Source of the DNA: Mycobacterium bohemicum DSM 44277
GTDB taxonomy: Bacteria; Actinomycetota; Actinomycetes; Mycobacteriales; Mycobacteriaceae
Direction: 5' to 3'
Length of the DNA stretch: 64,000 nt
Assembly: GCF_001053185.1 (NCBI RefSeq)
Contig: NZ_CSTD01000001.1
Coordinates: forward strand, 1,544,333 to 1,608,332
Of the stretch, positions 1-8,036 are shown in pieces. The notes beneath the pieces are model-generated. The model had not been told where the DNA came from. It did not search any database and saw only the letters and a list, made by a program, of their open reading frames with translations. Every line of letters begins with the position of its first letter. Positions within the stretch are counted from its first letter, which is position 1. A program made the translations under genes and the position numbers.

Positions 1-947
1 ACCTCGATCAGCAGGTCGGGCGGGTAGACGGCCAGTGTGTGGCGCGCCAGCGCCGACTGGGCGAGGTCGATCGTCCGGTTCATCACGTCGAAGCTGCCCA
101 ATTTCGGGATCCCGGGGGCCGGTGCGGCGTCGTCGTGATGCTCGTCCGCGTCCGCTGGGTCTGCGTCGTCATCGGCGGCCCAGTCGTCGGTTTCGGTCAT
201 CGGCGCCCCGAACCTGCTGAGCACCGCCCGGGCGGTCGGGCGGTCCAGCAGCGAACGCGCGGCCGCGGTGTCGAGCAGGGCGGAGGTGCCGCGCACCATG
301 CGGCTCAACCACTCGGCGGTGGCGCCCGGCTCGGGGTCTCGGTTGGCGATCGTCTCGCTGCCGCTGAGATTGACCGCGATGGTCAGGTCCGCGTTGACGG
401 CGGACAGCGGTGCCATGGGCAGCGGGTCGAGGATGCCCCCGTCGGCGAGCAGCCGCCCGTCTGCCTCGTGCGGGGCGATCACGCCCGGGATCGCGATCGA
501 CGCGCGGATCGCCTCGTCGACGGGACCGCGCTGAAACCACACCGACTTGCCGGCAAGCAGATCCGTCGCGACCGCGGTGTAGGGGATGGGCAGCTCCTCG
601 ATGGTGACCGGACCGAGGATGTCGCGCACCGCGTCGAGGATCTTCTCGGCGCGCAGTACCCCGGCCGCGCTGATGGATGGGTCCAGCAGCCGCAGGATCG
701 TGCGCTGAGTCAACGACTTCGCCCACTCGGCGAACTCGTCGAGGTGCCCGGCCGCGTGCAGTCCGCCGACAACAGCCCCCATCGACGAGCCGGAGATGCC
801 GACGATGTCGTAGCCGCGCGCCCGCAACGCCTCGATGACGCCGATGTGGGCGTAGCCCCGGGCGCCGCCGCTGCCGAGCGCCAGCGCCACCCGGACCGGT
901 GTCGCCCCGCGCGAACGCGCCACGTCCGCCCCGGGTGCGTCGGCCAT
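1..947 (-). CDS. Patatin-like phospholipase, C-terminus cut by window edge
   Basis: Serine lipid acyl hydrolase of the patatin/RssA family, like M. tuberculosis Rv1063c. I read the minus strand directly: an ATG at 947 opens a frame of 315 codons with no stop before the window edge. Visible motifs are the oxyanion-hole loop GSGGARG (residues about 25-31), the nucleophile elbow GSSMG with Ser about 55, and the catalytic Asp in ADGGILDPLP (about 169), so the Ser-Asp dyad is complete. No signal peptide is seen, which suggests a cytosolic protein acting on membrane lipids. The substrate is unknown. It is followed upstream on the same strand by lpqV, about 100 bp away. The C-terminal end lies outside the window. 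Confidence 0.87.
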   Translation of the reverse strand, partial: MADAPGADVARSRGATPVRVALALGSGGARGYAHIGVIEALRARGYDIVGISGSSMGAVVGGLHAAGHLDEFAEWAKSLTQRTILRLLDPSISAAGVLRAEKILDAVRDILGPVTIEELPIPYTAVATDLLAGKSVWFQRGPVDEAIRASIAIPGVIAPHEADGRLLADGGILDPLPMAPLSAVNADLTIAVNLSGSETIANRDPEPGATAEWLSRMVRGTSALLDTAAARSLLDRPTARAVLSRFGAPMTETDDWAADDDADPADADEHHDDAAPAPGIPKLGSFDVMNRTIDLAQSALARHTLAVYPPDLLIE

Positions 948-1047
948 CTCCTCATTCTGCGCGGCCGTCCGAGCCCGCACCGTCCGAGTAGGCACTTTCG
1001 CTGCCCGTGATTCGAATTGCGCGGGTGCCCGTGGCGAGGCGCCGGGC

Positions 1048-1500
1048 CTACCCGCATTCGTCGTTGGCGGCCGCGCGCGCGGCGGTGATGACCGCGGCTT
1101 GGCGTGCCAGCGTCAGGTCCGCCCACCGGGTGTTCCAGCTTCCCGGGGTGCCCGACGGCGACGCCTGCACCATCGCCAGATACGGCTCCAACGGCGGCGA
1201 ACCGGTCTTGGGCTGGGCCTCCATCCACAGTTTTGCGGCGTGACAGGCCTGGTAGTACTCCTCCTCGGTGGAATCCGCCGGGATATCGACCCTGGTGGTC
1301 ACCCCGGCGGGGGACCGGCCGATGGCGCCCGGCGGGGCCGAAGTCGGCCCCGCGGGGATTCCCGAGGGCCGCGGCGACGACGTCGCCCCACCGCCGGTGT
1401 GGGCGTTCGGGCCCGGCTGGGAGCAGGCCCCGACCGCCAGCACGGCGGCCCCGATCGCAACCGCGCCCCACCGCAGGGGCCGATGACCGCGCCAGTGCAC
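1048..1500 (-). CDS. lpqV: Lipoprotein LpqV
   Basis: Mycobacterial lipoprotein of 150 aa. An N-terminal hydrophobic signal (residues about 8-25) ends in the lipobox AVGAC, with lipidated Cys at about 26. A Ser/Pro/Gly-rich linker follows, then the conserved LpqV domain, recognisable from STEEEYYQACHAAKLWM and the C-terminal AARAAANDECG. The mature domain has paired cysteines that could form a disulfide. The start is a GTG at 1500 placed exactly 6 nt after a TAGATT -10 element, so the mRNA is probably leaderless. It is anchored to the outer face of the plasma membrane. The molecular function is unknown. Confidence 0.9.
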   Translation of the reverse strand: MHWRGHRPLRWGAVAIGAAVLAVGACSQPGPNAHTGGGATSSPRPSGIPAGPTSAPPGAIGRSPAGVTTRVDIPADSTEEEYYQACHAAKLWMEAQPKTGSPPLEPYLAMVQASPSGTPGSWNTRWADLTLARQAAVITAARAAANDECG

Positions 1501-1506
1501 CCGATC

Positions 1507-1512
1507 AATCTA
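1507..1512 (-). promoter_or_regulatory. -10 element of lpqV, leaderless type
   Basis: TAGATT on the minus strand fits the mycobacterial TANNNT -10 consensus. Six bases (1506-1501) separate it from the GTG of lpqV, which places the predicted transcription start on the start codon itself. No Shine-Dalgarno sequence is present. Confidence 0.55.
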
Positions 1513-1612
1513 TGCAACACTGGCGGCCGTGATCGAGCGCTTCGGATTCTGCGAGTGTTGTCGGCCCTGACCCGCCGCCGCTTGTCCGTCCGTTCACTCT
1601 GGAGCTTTCCCC

Positions 1613-2203
1613 ATGTCTTTGCCTTTGACCAGGTCTCTCACCATGCCCGCGCCCGTCGCTTTTCCCGCGGTGCTCCCCGCCCCCGGGCCGACCCGGCTGC
1701 GGGTGCCCGACCTGCTGCACGCCACCGACCAGGCCGCCGACGCCGTGCTCAGTGGGCGCTGTGACCACCTGTTGCCCGAGGCCGGTTTGCCCGAGTCGCG
1801 CCGCTGGTTCACCCGCATCCACGGCGACGACGAGCTCGACGTCTGGCTGATCAGCTGGACGCCGGGTCACCCCACCGAATTGCACGACCACGGCGGATCG
1901 CTGGGCGCGCTGACCGTGCTGTCCGGCTCACTGAACGAATTCCGTTGGGACGGAACGGCGTTGAGGCGGCGCCGGCTGGAGGCCGGCGACCAGGCCGGAT
2001 TTCCGCTCGGCTGGGTGCACGACGTGGTGTGGGCGCCCAGGGGCGTGGCCGGAATCGGGTCTGAGGACGCCGGCAAGGCGCCCACCTTGAGCGTGCACGC
2101 CTACTCGCCGCCGTTGACCGCGATGTCGTACTACGAAGTCACGCACCGCAATCGGCTGCGCCGGCGGCGCACCGAACTGACCGACCAACCGGAGGGATCA
2201 TGA
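1613..2203 (+). CDS. Cupin-type cysteine dioxygenase-like protein
   Basis: 196 aa protein of the cysteine dioxygenase type I cupin fold, matching M. tuberculosis Rv1065. The metal site is readable: HDH near residue 84 followed by a third His in GWVHDVVW about 45 residues later, the H-x-H...H iron-binding pattern of thiol dioxygenases. The likely reaction is O2-dependent oxidation of cysteine or a related thiol to a sulfinate; the substrate is inferred only. GGAG at 1600-1603 supports the ATG at 1613, though an ATG at 1643 is possible. The stop overlaps the next start by ATGA, so it is co-translated with a rhodanese, consistent with a sulfur-metabolism pair. Confidence 0.82.
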   Translation: MSLPLTRSLTMPAPVAFPAVLPAPGPTRLRVPDLLHATDQAADAVLSGRCDHLLPEAGLPESRRWFTRIHGDDELDVWLISWTPGHPTELHDHGGSLGALTVLSGSLNEFRWDGTALRRRRLEAGDQAGFPLGWVHDVVWAPRGVAGIGSEDAGKAPTLSVHAYSPPLTAMSYYEVTHRNRLRRRRTELTDQPEGS

Positions 2204-2646
2204 CGAGCCGCATCGACCTTGTCCTCAGAGCCGCCCGGCGCCGCTACCGGCGCCTGCCCGCCGCGGAGGTTCCGGACGCCCTGCGGCGCGGCGCGGTGCT
2301 GGTGGACATCCGGCCGCAGGCCCAGCGCTTGCACGAGGGGGAGATCCCCGGCGCGTTGGTGATCGAACGCAACGTGCTCGAATGGCGCTGCGACCCGACG
2401 AGTGATGCCGCGCTCCCCGAGGCGGTCGGCGACGACGTGGAATGGGTCATCGTGTGCTCGCAGGGCTATACCTCGAGCCTCGCCGCGGCCGCCCTGCTCG
2501 ACATCGGCCTGCACCGCGCCACCGACGTCATCGGCGGCTACCACGCCCTGGCGGGTGCCGGTGTGCTGGAACAGCTGCCGGACTGCGCGGCCGTCGCACG
2601 GCGGGGTGATCTGGCCGACGCCGGTTTCGTTCGCCGCTGGCTTTAG
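2200..2646 (+). CDS. Rhodanese-like sulfurtransferase domain protein
   Basis: Single-domain rhodanese of 148 aa, like Rv1066. The active-site loop CSQGYTSS (Cys about 87) is the persulfide-carrying CxxGxxS loop, and DIRPQAQ near the N-terminus is the usual first rhodanese motif. It probably transfers sulfane sulfur to an acceptor. It starts inside the stop of the cupin dioxygenase gene (ATGA overlap), so the two form one transcription unit. Its TAG stop (2644-2646) lies within the first copy of a 48-bp direct repeat, so the 3' end of the gene has been duplicated downstream. Confidence 0.87.
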   Translation: MTSRIDLVLRAARRRYRRLPAAEVPDALRRGAVLVDIRPQAQRLHEGEIPGALVIERNVLEWRCDPTSDAALPEAVGDDVEWVIVCSQGYTSSLAAAALLDIGLHRATDVIGGYHALAGAGVLEQLPDCAAVARRGDLADAGFVRRWL

Positions 2647-2746
2647 CGGCGATCACCAGCGCGGCGTAGCCGGGTGCAGTGGGTCGCCGCGGTTGGGGTT
2701 AGCGGCGATCACCAGCGCGGCGTAGCCGGGTGCAGTGGGTCGCCGC
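2643..2746. repeat. 48-bp exact direct repeat, two copies, 56-bp period
   Basis: Copies at 2643-2690 and 2699-2746 are identical, separated by 8 bp (GGTTGGGG). The first copy includes the stop codon of the rhodanese gene, so the repeat looks like a tandem duplication of the gene's 3' end. It lies between convergent genes and resembles a small MIRU/VNTR-type locus. Confidence 0.85.
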
Positions 2747-2758
2747 CCACAGGACCAG

Positions 2759-3046
2759 CTAGCCGCCACCACCGCCACCGCCGCCGCCGTCGCAGCTGCC
2801 GCAGTAGTAGTCGCCGGTGGTGTTGTACTGGGCCGGGGCCGGCGGTGCGGGCGGCGGCGGAACGGGGCTCGGCGGATCCGCCGGTAGCACTGCGTAGGGA
2901 CCAGATGCGTTCGGCGTCCCGGCGGGCATCGCGGGAACGCCGCCGCCAACGGCCGTGGGGGCCATAGGGATTGCGATCAGCGCCCCCGTCAACATCAACT
3001 TCGTGATTCCACTGCGGACGGATGGTGATTTCGACCAGGTCTTCAT
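2759..3046 (-). CDS. Small secreted Pro/Gly-rich protein
   Basis: 95 aa exported protein of unknown function. It has a signal peptide (residues about 1-30, basic N-region then LMLTGALIAIPMAPTAVG), a Pro-rich middle (PPSPVPPPPAPPAPA), and a C-terminus with CGSC followed by a run of nine glycines. The start is the ATG at 3046, preceded by GAAGGAG; an upstream ATG at 3061 would place that site inside the gene. The CxxC-like pair could bind metal or form a disulfide, but nothing proves it. M. tuberculosis has PE_PGRS genes at this position, so this is a lineage-specific occupant. I do not recognise the family. Confidence 0.72.
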   Translation of the reverse strand: MKTWSKSPSVRSGITKLMLTGALIAIPMAPTAVGGGVPAMPAGTPNASGPYAVLPADPPSPVPPPPAPPAPAQYNTTGDYYCGSCDGGGGGGGGG

Positions 3047-3188
3047 TGACCACTCCTTCAATTCCCGTAACGGGGGTATACAGGCCGATACTCCACCGAA
3101 ATCAGCCGCTTTCAGTTAAGGCGACGTTACCGCCGTGTAAGCACACCGGCGGCACGGGCGTGGGCCCGCAGTTGCGTTGCCGCCGGCT

Positions 3189-4952
3189 CTAGTCGCTGGC
3201 GTGCAGGAGCGGGCGCAGCCGTTGGGTCTTGTCCGGCGTCCAACCCGGCGGCGACAGCACCGCGGCCCAGGCATTGGCGACGTCGGCGACGTAGTGGTGA
3301 CCGTGCCCGTCGGGCACGTTCAGGGCGACCGCCATGTCCGCGGTGACCTGAAGGAAGGTCACAACCGGGATCCACTCCGTCTGGGGGAGCACGTCGTAGC
3401 CCCGCTTTTCCCGTAGCCAGTCCGGCCGGGCGAACAGCAGGTCGGGGGTCCACCAGGCGATCGGGTCGGACGCGTGCTGCAGGTAGACCACCCGCGGCTG
3501 GGCCCAGACGGCGTCCGGGCGCGCCAGATCGCTTGCGCGGGCGACGAACCGGACGTTTTTGCCGTCGTTGTAAATCGGCAACCACTCCGGCGAACCGGCG
3601 TCGCGGGTCGCGGTGAGGTCGGTCCAGATGGTGTTGTTGAACGTCGGCCCGCTGAACAGGGCGCCGTCGGTGCGGGCCAAGACGTTGTTGAGGCTCATGA
3701 AGGGCGCCTCGCCACCGAACGAGCCGAGGCTCTCGCCGAAGACGACGAGCTTGGGGCGCTGGGCCTCGGGTATCCGCCGGATGAGCCGGTCCACCGCCTC
3801 GAAGAGCGCCTGGCCGGCGTGCCGGGCGTTCTCCTTGTCCACCAGGAACGACAGCCAGCTCGGCAGGAAGGAGTACTGCATGCTCACGATCGCGGTGTTG
3901 CCGTTGTACATGTACTCCAGCGCGGCGGCTTCCGCCTCGTTGATCCAGCCGGTGCCGGTGGTCGTGCCCACCGCGACGACGGCGCGCTGCAGCCCGCCCT
4001 CACGCTGCAATTCCTGCGCGGCCAGGTCCGCCGTCGCGGTGATGCCGTCCGCCGAATTCAGCCCGGCGTAGGCGCGAATCGGCTCGGTGGCCGGCGCGCC
4101 GTTGAACTTGGTCAGCTCGTCGACGGTCGGGCCGCTCTCGACGAAGATGCGGCCCTCGCGGCCCAGCGAATCCCACGACACCAGCGACTGCGGGCCACCC
4201 GATCGCAGCGGTGTTTTCGGGGCCGCGGTGTCCGGACTCATCTCGTTGTTGGCCGAGGCGAACGTGTTGTTCATGGTGCGCATCGCGAACTTGAGCACCA
4301 CACCGTTGAGGATTGTGATGGTCAACACCGTGAGTGCGACCACCACGATGGTCGCCGACAGCCGGAACGGCGCGACCCGGTCCACCTCTCCGACCAAAAA
4401 GCGGACCAGCCAACGGACGAACTGGCCGATCTCGACGAAGGTGAACAGCACCACCAGGGACAGCCCCGCGGCCACCGGGTAGTCGTACCACTTCAGGTGC
4501 GCGACGCCCATCAGGTCGCGGACGTCGTCCTGCCAGACGTGGAAGCGGATCGCCATGACGACCATGCCGACCGCGCCGATCGGTATCAGCACCATCCACG
4601 CCCAGCGCGGCGCCGGCGGGCTGGACTCCTTCCCGGCCATGTATCGGACCAACCAGACGGCGAACACCCCCAGTCCATATCCGATCGCGCCGGAGATCCC
4701 GCTGACCAGACCCTGAAACAGCGCGGTGCGCGGCAGCAGCGACGGTGTCATCGAGAACCAGATGAACACCAGGCCGACGGCGGTGCCGGTGAAGGTGTAA
4801 TGGCGGACCCACCATCGGCTGGCCGCCCGCCCGGGTTCGCGGACCCCGGCCGGCTGCTTCGCCGGGGTTTCCTTTTGCCCGGCTTCGGGTTTCGTCCCGG
4901 TTGCCGTTGGCCCGGACGAGGTTTCCGTGGCCGCAGCCGCCGGTTCGCTCAT
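3189..4952 (-). CDS. Alpha/beta-hydrolase family membrane protein
   Basis: 587 aa protein equal in length to Rv1069c. A low-complexity acidic/Pro-rich cytosolic N-terminus (1-50) is followed by several transmembrane segments (about 55-235), then a large domain with the nucleophile elbow VVFGESLGSFGGEAP (GxSxG), an Asp-rich region and HGHHYVADV near the C-terminus that could supply the catalytic His. This is the two-part membrane alpha/beta-hydrolase family found in actinobacteria (DUF2319 type). The substrate is unknown; a lipid or wall ester is plausible. It is co-directional with echA8 and echA9 upstream, 10 bp apart from echA8. Confidence 0.88.
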   Translation of the reverse strand: MSEPAAAATETSSGPTATGTKPEAGQKETPAKQPAGVREPGRAASRWWVRHYTFTGTAVGLVFIWFSMTPSLLPRTALFQGLVSGISGAIGYGLGVFAVWLVRYMAGKESSPPAPRWAWMVLIPIGAVGMVVMAIRFHVWQDDVRDLMGVAHLKWYDYPVAAGLSLVVLFTFVEIGQFVRWLVRFLVGEVDRVAPFRLSATIVVVALTVLTITILNGVVLKFAMRTMNNTFASANNEMSPDTAAPKTPLRSGGPQSLVSWDSLGREGRIFVESGPTVDELTKFNGAPATEPIRAYAGLNSADGITATADLAAQELQREGGLQRAVVAVGTTTGTGWINEAEAAALEYMYNGNTAIVSMQYSFLPSWLSFLVDKENARHAGQALFEAVDRLIRRIPEAQRPKLVVFGESLGSFGGEAPFMSLNNVLARTDGALFSGPTFNNTIWTDLTATRDAGSPEWLPIYNDGKNVRFVARASDLARPDAVWAQPRVVYLQHASDPIAWWTPDLLFARPDWLREKRGYDVLPQTEWIPVVTFLQVTADMAVALNVPDGHGHHYVADVANAWAAVLSPPGWTPDKTQRLRPLLHASD

Positions 4953-4962
4953 CGCAAATACT

Positions 4963-5745
4963 TTACCGGTGGGTGAAGTTGGGGGGACGCTTCTCGATGA
5001 AGGCGGCCATGCCTTCGGATTGATCGTCGGTCGCGAAGGCCGAGTGGAACAACCGGCGTTCGTACAGCAGCCCCTCGGACAGCGTCGATTCGAAGGCCCG
5101 GTTGACGGCCTCTTTGGCCATCCGCGCCGCCGACCGCGACATCTGCGAAATGGTGGTCGCGACGGCCTTGGCCTCGGTCAGCAGGTCGTCGGCCGGCACC
5201 ACCCGCGAAACCAGGCCGCTCCGTTCGGCTTCCGCGGCGTCGATGGTGCGCCCGGTCAGAATCAGGTCCATCGCCTTGGCCTTGCCGATGGCCCGGGTGA
5301 GCCGCTGGGAGCCGCCCATGCCCGGCAACACCCCGAGCTTGATCTCCGGCTGGCCGAACTTGGCCGTGTCGGCCGCGATCAGCAGGTCGCACATCATCGC
5401 GAGCTCGCAGCCGCCGCCGAGCGCGTGTCCGGCCACCGCCGCGATCGTCGGCGTGCGGACGGCGGCCAGTTTGCCCCAGGGGGCGAAGAAGTCGGCGCCG
5501 AATGCGTCGGCATAGGACAGGCCGGCCATCTCCTTGATGTCCGCGCCGGCGGCGAACGCCCTGGCCGAACCGGTGATGATGATCGCACCGATCCCCGGGT
5601 CATTGTCCAATTCGGTTGCAGCCGTAGTGACTTCGTTCATCACCTGACTGTTGAGCGCGTTGAGCGCCTGCGGCCGGTTCAGGGTGATGATGCCGACGCG
5701 CTCCTGGCGTTCGACGAGGATGGTTTCGTATTCCGTTGCGGTCAT
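4963..5745 (-). CDS. echA8: Enoyl-CoA hydratase EchA8
   Basis: 260 aa crotonase-fold hydratase that adds water to trans-2-enoyl-CoA in beta-oxidation. Recognisable elements are the CoA/oxyanion region with [11 protein letters not shown] (about 65-75), [11 protein letters not shown] and the second catalytic Glu region [20 protein letters not shown]. Both catalytic Glu positions of true hydratases are present (CEL and PEIKLG contexts). Length and sequence fit Rv1070c. The start overlaps the stop of echA9 by 4 bp (ATGA at 5742-5745), so the two are translationally coupled. Confidence 0.94.
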   Translation of the reverse strand: MTATEYETILVERQERVGIITLNRPQALNALNSQVMNEVTTAATELDNDPGIGAIIITGSARAFAAGADIKEMAGLSYADAFGADFFAPWGKLAAVRTPTIAAVAGHALGGGCELAMMCDLLIAADTAKFGQPEIKLGVLPGMGGSQRLTRAIGKAKAMDLILTGRTIDAAEAERSGLVSRVVPADDLLTEAKAVATTISQMSRSAARMAKEAVNRAFESTLSEGLLYERRLFHSAFATDDQSEGMAAFIEKRPPNFTHR

Positions 5746-6797
5746 GAGAACTCCAATTCACGGTCGGCCGGCGCGAAGTACGCCTCGACGTCGGCGCGTG
5801 TGACGGCCGCCAGCGACGCGGGCGACCATTTCGGATTGCGGTCCTTGTCGATGACCTGGGCGCGAATGCCCTCGACGAAATCGTGACTGCGCAGCGAGCC
5901 GCAAGACGTCCGATATTCCTGGCGCAGAACGTCTTCCAGCGTCTCGAGCTTTGCGGCCCGTCGCACCGCCTCCAGTGCGACCGACACCGAGACGGGCGAG
6001 CGGCTCTCGATCAGGTTGGCGGCGTCTCCAGGCCCGGCGCCGGGGCCCGCGTCGTACTCGCGCAGCGCGGCGACGATGTCGGTCGCGCTCTCGCCGGCGT
6101 AGCATCGGTCGATCCATTCCCGTTGCGACAGAAGCTGACTCGGCGGCGGTGAGGCGGCGTGCGCGGTGAGCGCGGCGTCGATGCCGTCGGCGACGATCGC
6201 GTTGGTGAAGTCCGCGAGCGCGTCGTGTGGGACGAAGTGGTCGGCGAAGCCGAGCGCGATCGCCTCCGCGGCCCCGAACGTTGTACCGGTCATCGCGGCG
6301 TGCAGGCCGAGCAGTCCGGGGGCGCGCGAGAGGATCAGCGTCCCGCCGACGTCCGGGATGAAGCCGATACCGACTTCGGGCATCGCCATTTTCGTGGTGT
6401 CGGTGACCACGCGGACGCTGCCGTGCACGCCGACCCCGACGCCCCCGCCCATCACGATGCCGTCCATCAGCGCGATATACGGCTTGGAGAACCGGGCGAT
6501 CTGAGCGTTGAGCCGGTACTCGTCGTACCAGAACTTTCTCGCCTCCGACCCGTCGGCGCGAGCGCTGTGATAGAGCGGGACCAGGTCGCCTCCGGCGCAC
6601 AGGCCGCGCTCGCCGGCGCCCGCGATCACCACCGCGCCCACCTGGTCATCGGCTTCCCAGCGGCCGAGCAGCGCGCTGAGCGTGTCCACCATCGCCTGGT
6701 TCAGCGAGTTGATCGCCTTCGGCCGGTTGAGCGTTATCACCCCGACGTTGCGCTCGACGCGGGCCAGAACTTCGTCGGATCCCTCGGTCACGCCCAC
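5742..6797 (-). CDS. echA9: 3-hydroxyisobutyryl-CoA hydrolase-like protein EchA9
   Basis: 351 aa crotonase-superfamily protein, about 90 residues longer than EchA8 and typical of 3-hydroxyisobutyryl-CoA hydrolases of valine catabolism. Visible are [16 protein letters not shown] (oxyanion loop), [15 protein letters not shown], and [14 protein letters not shown], the HIBCH signature in which the Glu and Asp replace the hydratase pair. The C-terminal extension (about 260-351) carries QEYRTS, also typical. Orthologous to Rv1071c. It is the first gene of the echA9-echA8 unit, with a 285-bp gap to the divergent gene at 7083. A GTG at 6791 is an alternative start. Confidence 0.92.
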   Translation of the reverse strand: MGVTEGSDEVLARVERNVGVITLNRPKAINSLNQAMVDTLSALLGRWEADDQVGAVVIAGAGERGLCAGGDLVPLYHSARADGSEARKFWYDEYRLNAQIARFSKPYIALMDGIVMGGGVGVGVHGSVRVVTDTTKMAMPEVGIGFIPDVGGTLILSRAPGLLGLHAAMTGTTFGAAEAIALGFADHFVPHDALADFTNAIVADGIDAALTAHAASPPPSQLLSQREWIDRCYAGESATDIVAALREYDAGPGAGPGDAANLIESRSPVSVSVALEAVRRAAKLETLEDVLRQEYRTSCGSLRSHDFVEGIRAQVIDKDRNPKWSPASLAAVTRADVEAYFAPADRELEFS

Positions 6798-7082
6798 AGC
6801 CTCCCATTACAAATCCGATGCCGCCCGGTCTCGACCAGCAATCTAGATCGTCGCGGGTGAGGCGGTACCCGCGGGTAAGGGGTTATCTTTGACGCGACAC
6901 GAACCAAGACCACGACAAAAGGGGCACGAAACGGCCCGAGTTTCGGGCAAACGCCACGTCGCCGGGGAACTCGGGCGGGCGGCCGATCGTTGAGCAGTTG
7001 TTCGAAACAGTTCGAACCCATAGTCACATTCGAACCCACAATCCATCGCGAGAACGACAGTCCATCGAGAGAGGAACCGACG
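6798..7082. promoter_or_regulatory. Divergent intergenic region with three TTCGAA palindromes
   Basis: Control region between echA9 (leftward) and the BI-1 family gene (rightward). TTCGAA occurs at 7001-7006, 7011-7016 and 7029-7034, spaced 10 and 18 bp, about 50-80 bp before the rightward start. This is a possible operator array. The first pair reads TCGAA-ACA-GTTCGA, two bases shorter than the mycobacterial LexA box. GAGAGAGGAAC at 7068-7078 is the probable ribosome-binding site for 7083. Confidence 0.35.
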
Positions 7083-7937
7083 GTGCGGGAGACAAGCAAC
7101 CCGGTATTTCGTTCGCTGCCCAAGCAGCAGGGCGGATACGCGCAATTCGGCACTGGCACGGCCCCGAAGCCGGGGTACGACCCCTACAGCCCTTACAGCG
7201 GCTACTCCGCCCCGTACCAGGAGGCGGGCAAGGTTTCGCGCCCGCTGACCATCGATGATGTCGTCACCAAGACCGGCATCACGCTGGCGGTGTTGTCGTT
7301 CAGCGCCGTCGTCTCCTACTTCCTGGTGGAGTCCGACCGCGCCCTGGCGCTGCCGTTGACCATGGTCGGCGCGCTCGGCGGTCTGGCGCTCATCCTGGTC
7401 GCGACCTTCGGCCGCAAGCAGGACAACCCGGCGATCGTGCTCAGCTACGCCGTGCTCGAGGGCATGGTCCTGGGCGCGATTTCGTTCATCTTCGCTAACT
7501 TCTCGGTGTCGCACGCCAACGCGGGTGCGCTGATCGGGGAGGCCGTCATGGGCACCTTCGGCGTGTTCTTCGGGATGCTGGTGGTCTACAAGACCGGCGC
7601 CATCCGGGTCACGCCCAAGTTCACCCGCATGGTCGTGGCCGCCCTCTTCGGGGTGCTGGCCCTGATGCTCGGCAACCTGGTGCTGGGCATGTTCGGAGTC
7701 GGCGGCGGCGCCGGTCTGGGTCTGCGCAGCGGCGGACCGCTGGCGATCATCTTCTCGCTGGTGTGCATCGGCATCGCGGCGTTCAGCTTCCTGATCGACT
7801 TCGATGCGGCCGACCAGATGGTCCGGGCCGGTGCGCCGGAGAAGGCGGCCTGGGGCATCGCCCTCGGCCTGACCGTGACCCTGGTCTGGTTGTACCTCGA
7901 GATCCTGCGCCTGCTCAGTTACCTGCAGAACGACTAG
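7083..7937 (+). CDS. Bax inhibitor-1/YccA family membrane protein
   Basis: 284 aa integral membrane protein like Rv1072. A polar N-terminal stretch with Tyr/Pro/Ser (PYSPYSGYSAPY) of about 55 residues precedes seven predicted transmembrane helices ending in WLYLEILRLLSYL. The family fold is the BI-1/YccA calcium-leak or pH-sensitive membrane protein; the bacterial role is not known. I chose the GTG at 7083 (MRETSNPVFRSL...) with a GAGAGAGGAAC ribosome site 5-15 bp upstream rather than the in-frame ATG at 6990. Transcription ends at a strong hairpin just downstream. Confidence 0.9.
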   Translation: MRETSNPVFRSLPKQQGGYAQFGTGTAPKPGYDPYSPYSGYSAPYQEAGKVSRPLTIDDVVTKTGITLAVLSFSAVVSYFLVESDRALALPLTMVGALGGLALILVATFGRKQDNPAIVLSYAVLEGMVLGAISFIFANFSVSHANAGALIGEAVMGTFGVFFGMLVVYKTGAIRVTPKFTRMVVAALFGVLALMLGNLVLGMFGVGGGAGLGLRSGGPLAIIFSLVCIGIAAFSFLIDFDAADQMVRAGAPEKAAWGIALGLTVTLVWLYLEILRLLSYLQND

Positions 7938-7950
7938 CAAGCTCGACGAT

Positions 7951-7984
7951 GGAAAAGGCCGGCACTTAGGTGCCGGCCTTTTCC
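7951..7984. terminator. Intrinsic terminator, 15-bp perfect stem
   Basis: GGAAAAGGCCGGCAC (7951-7965) pairs perfectly with GTGCCGGCCTTTTCC (7970-7984) around a TTAG loop, and the 3' arm ends in TTTT on the plus strand and the other arm gives TTTT on the minus strand. It lies 13 bp after the BI-1 gene and 52 bp after the convergent fadA3, so it can stop transcription from both sides. Confidence 0.93.
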
Positions 7985-8036
7985 GTGCGCCGCGTGCCGC
8001 CGCCCAGGCTTCACCCGCGACGGCCGGCGGCCGAAG

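Noticed and set aside
7000..7016. LexA/SOS box upstream of the BI-1 gene
   Set aside because: TCGAA-ACA-GTTCGA lacks the C and is two bases shorter than TCGAAC-N4-GTTCGA, so the half-sites are wrongly spaced.
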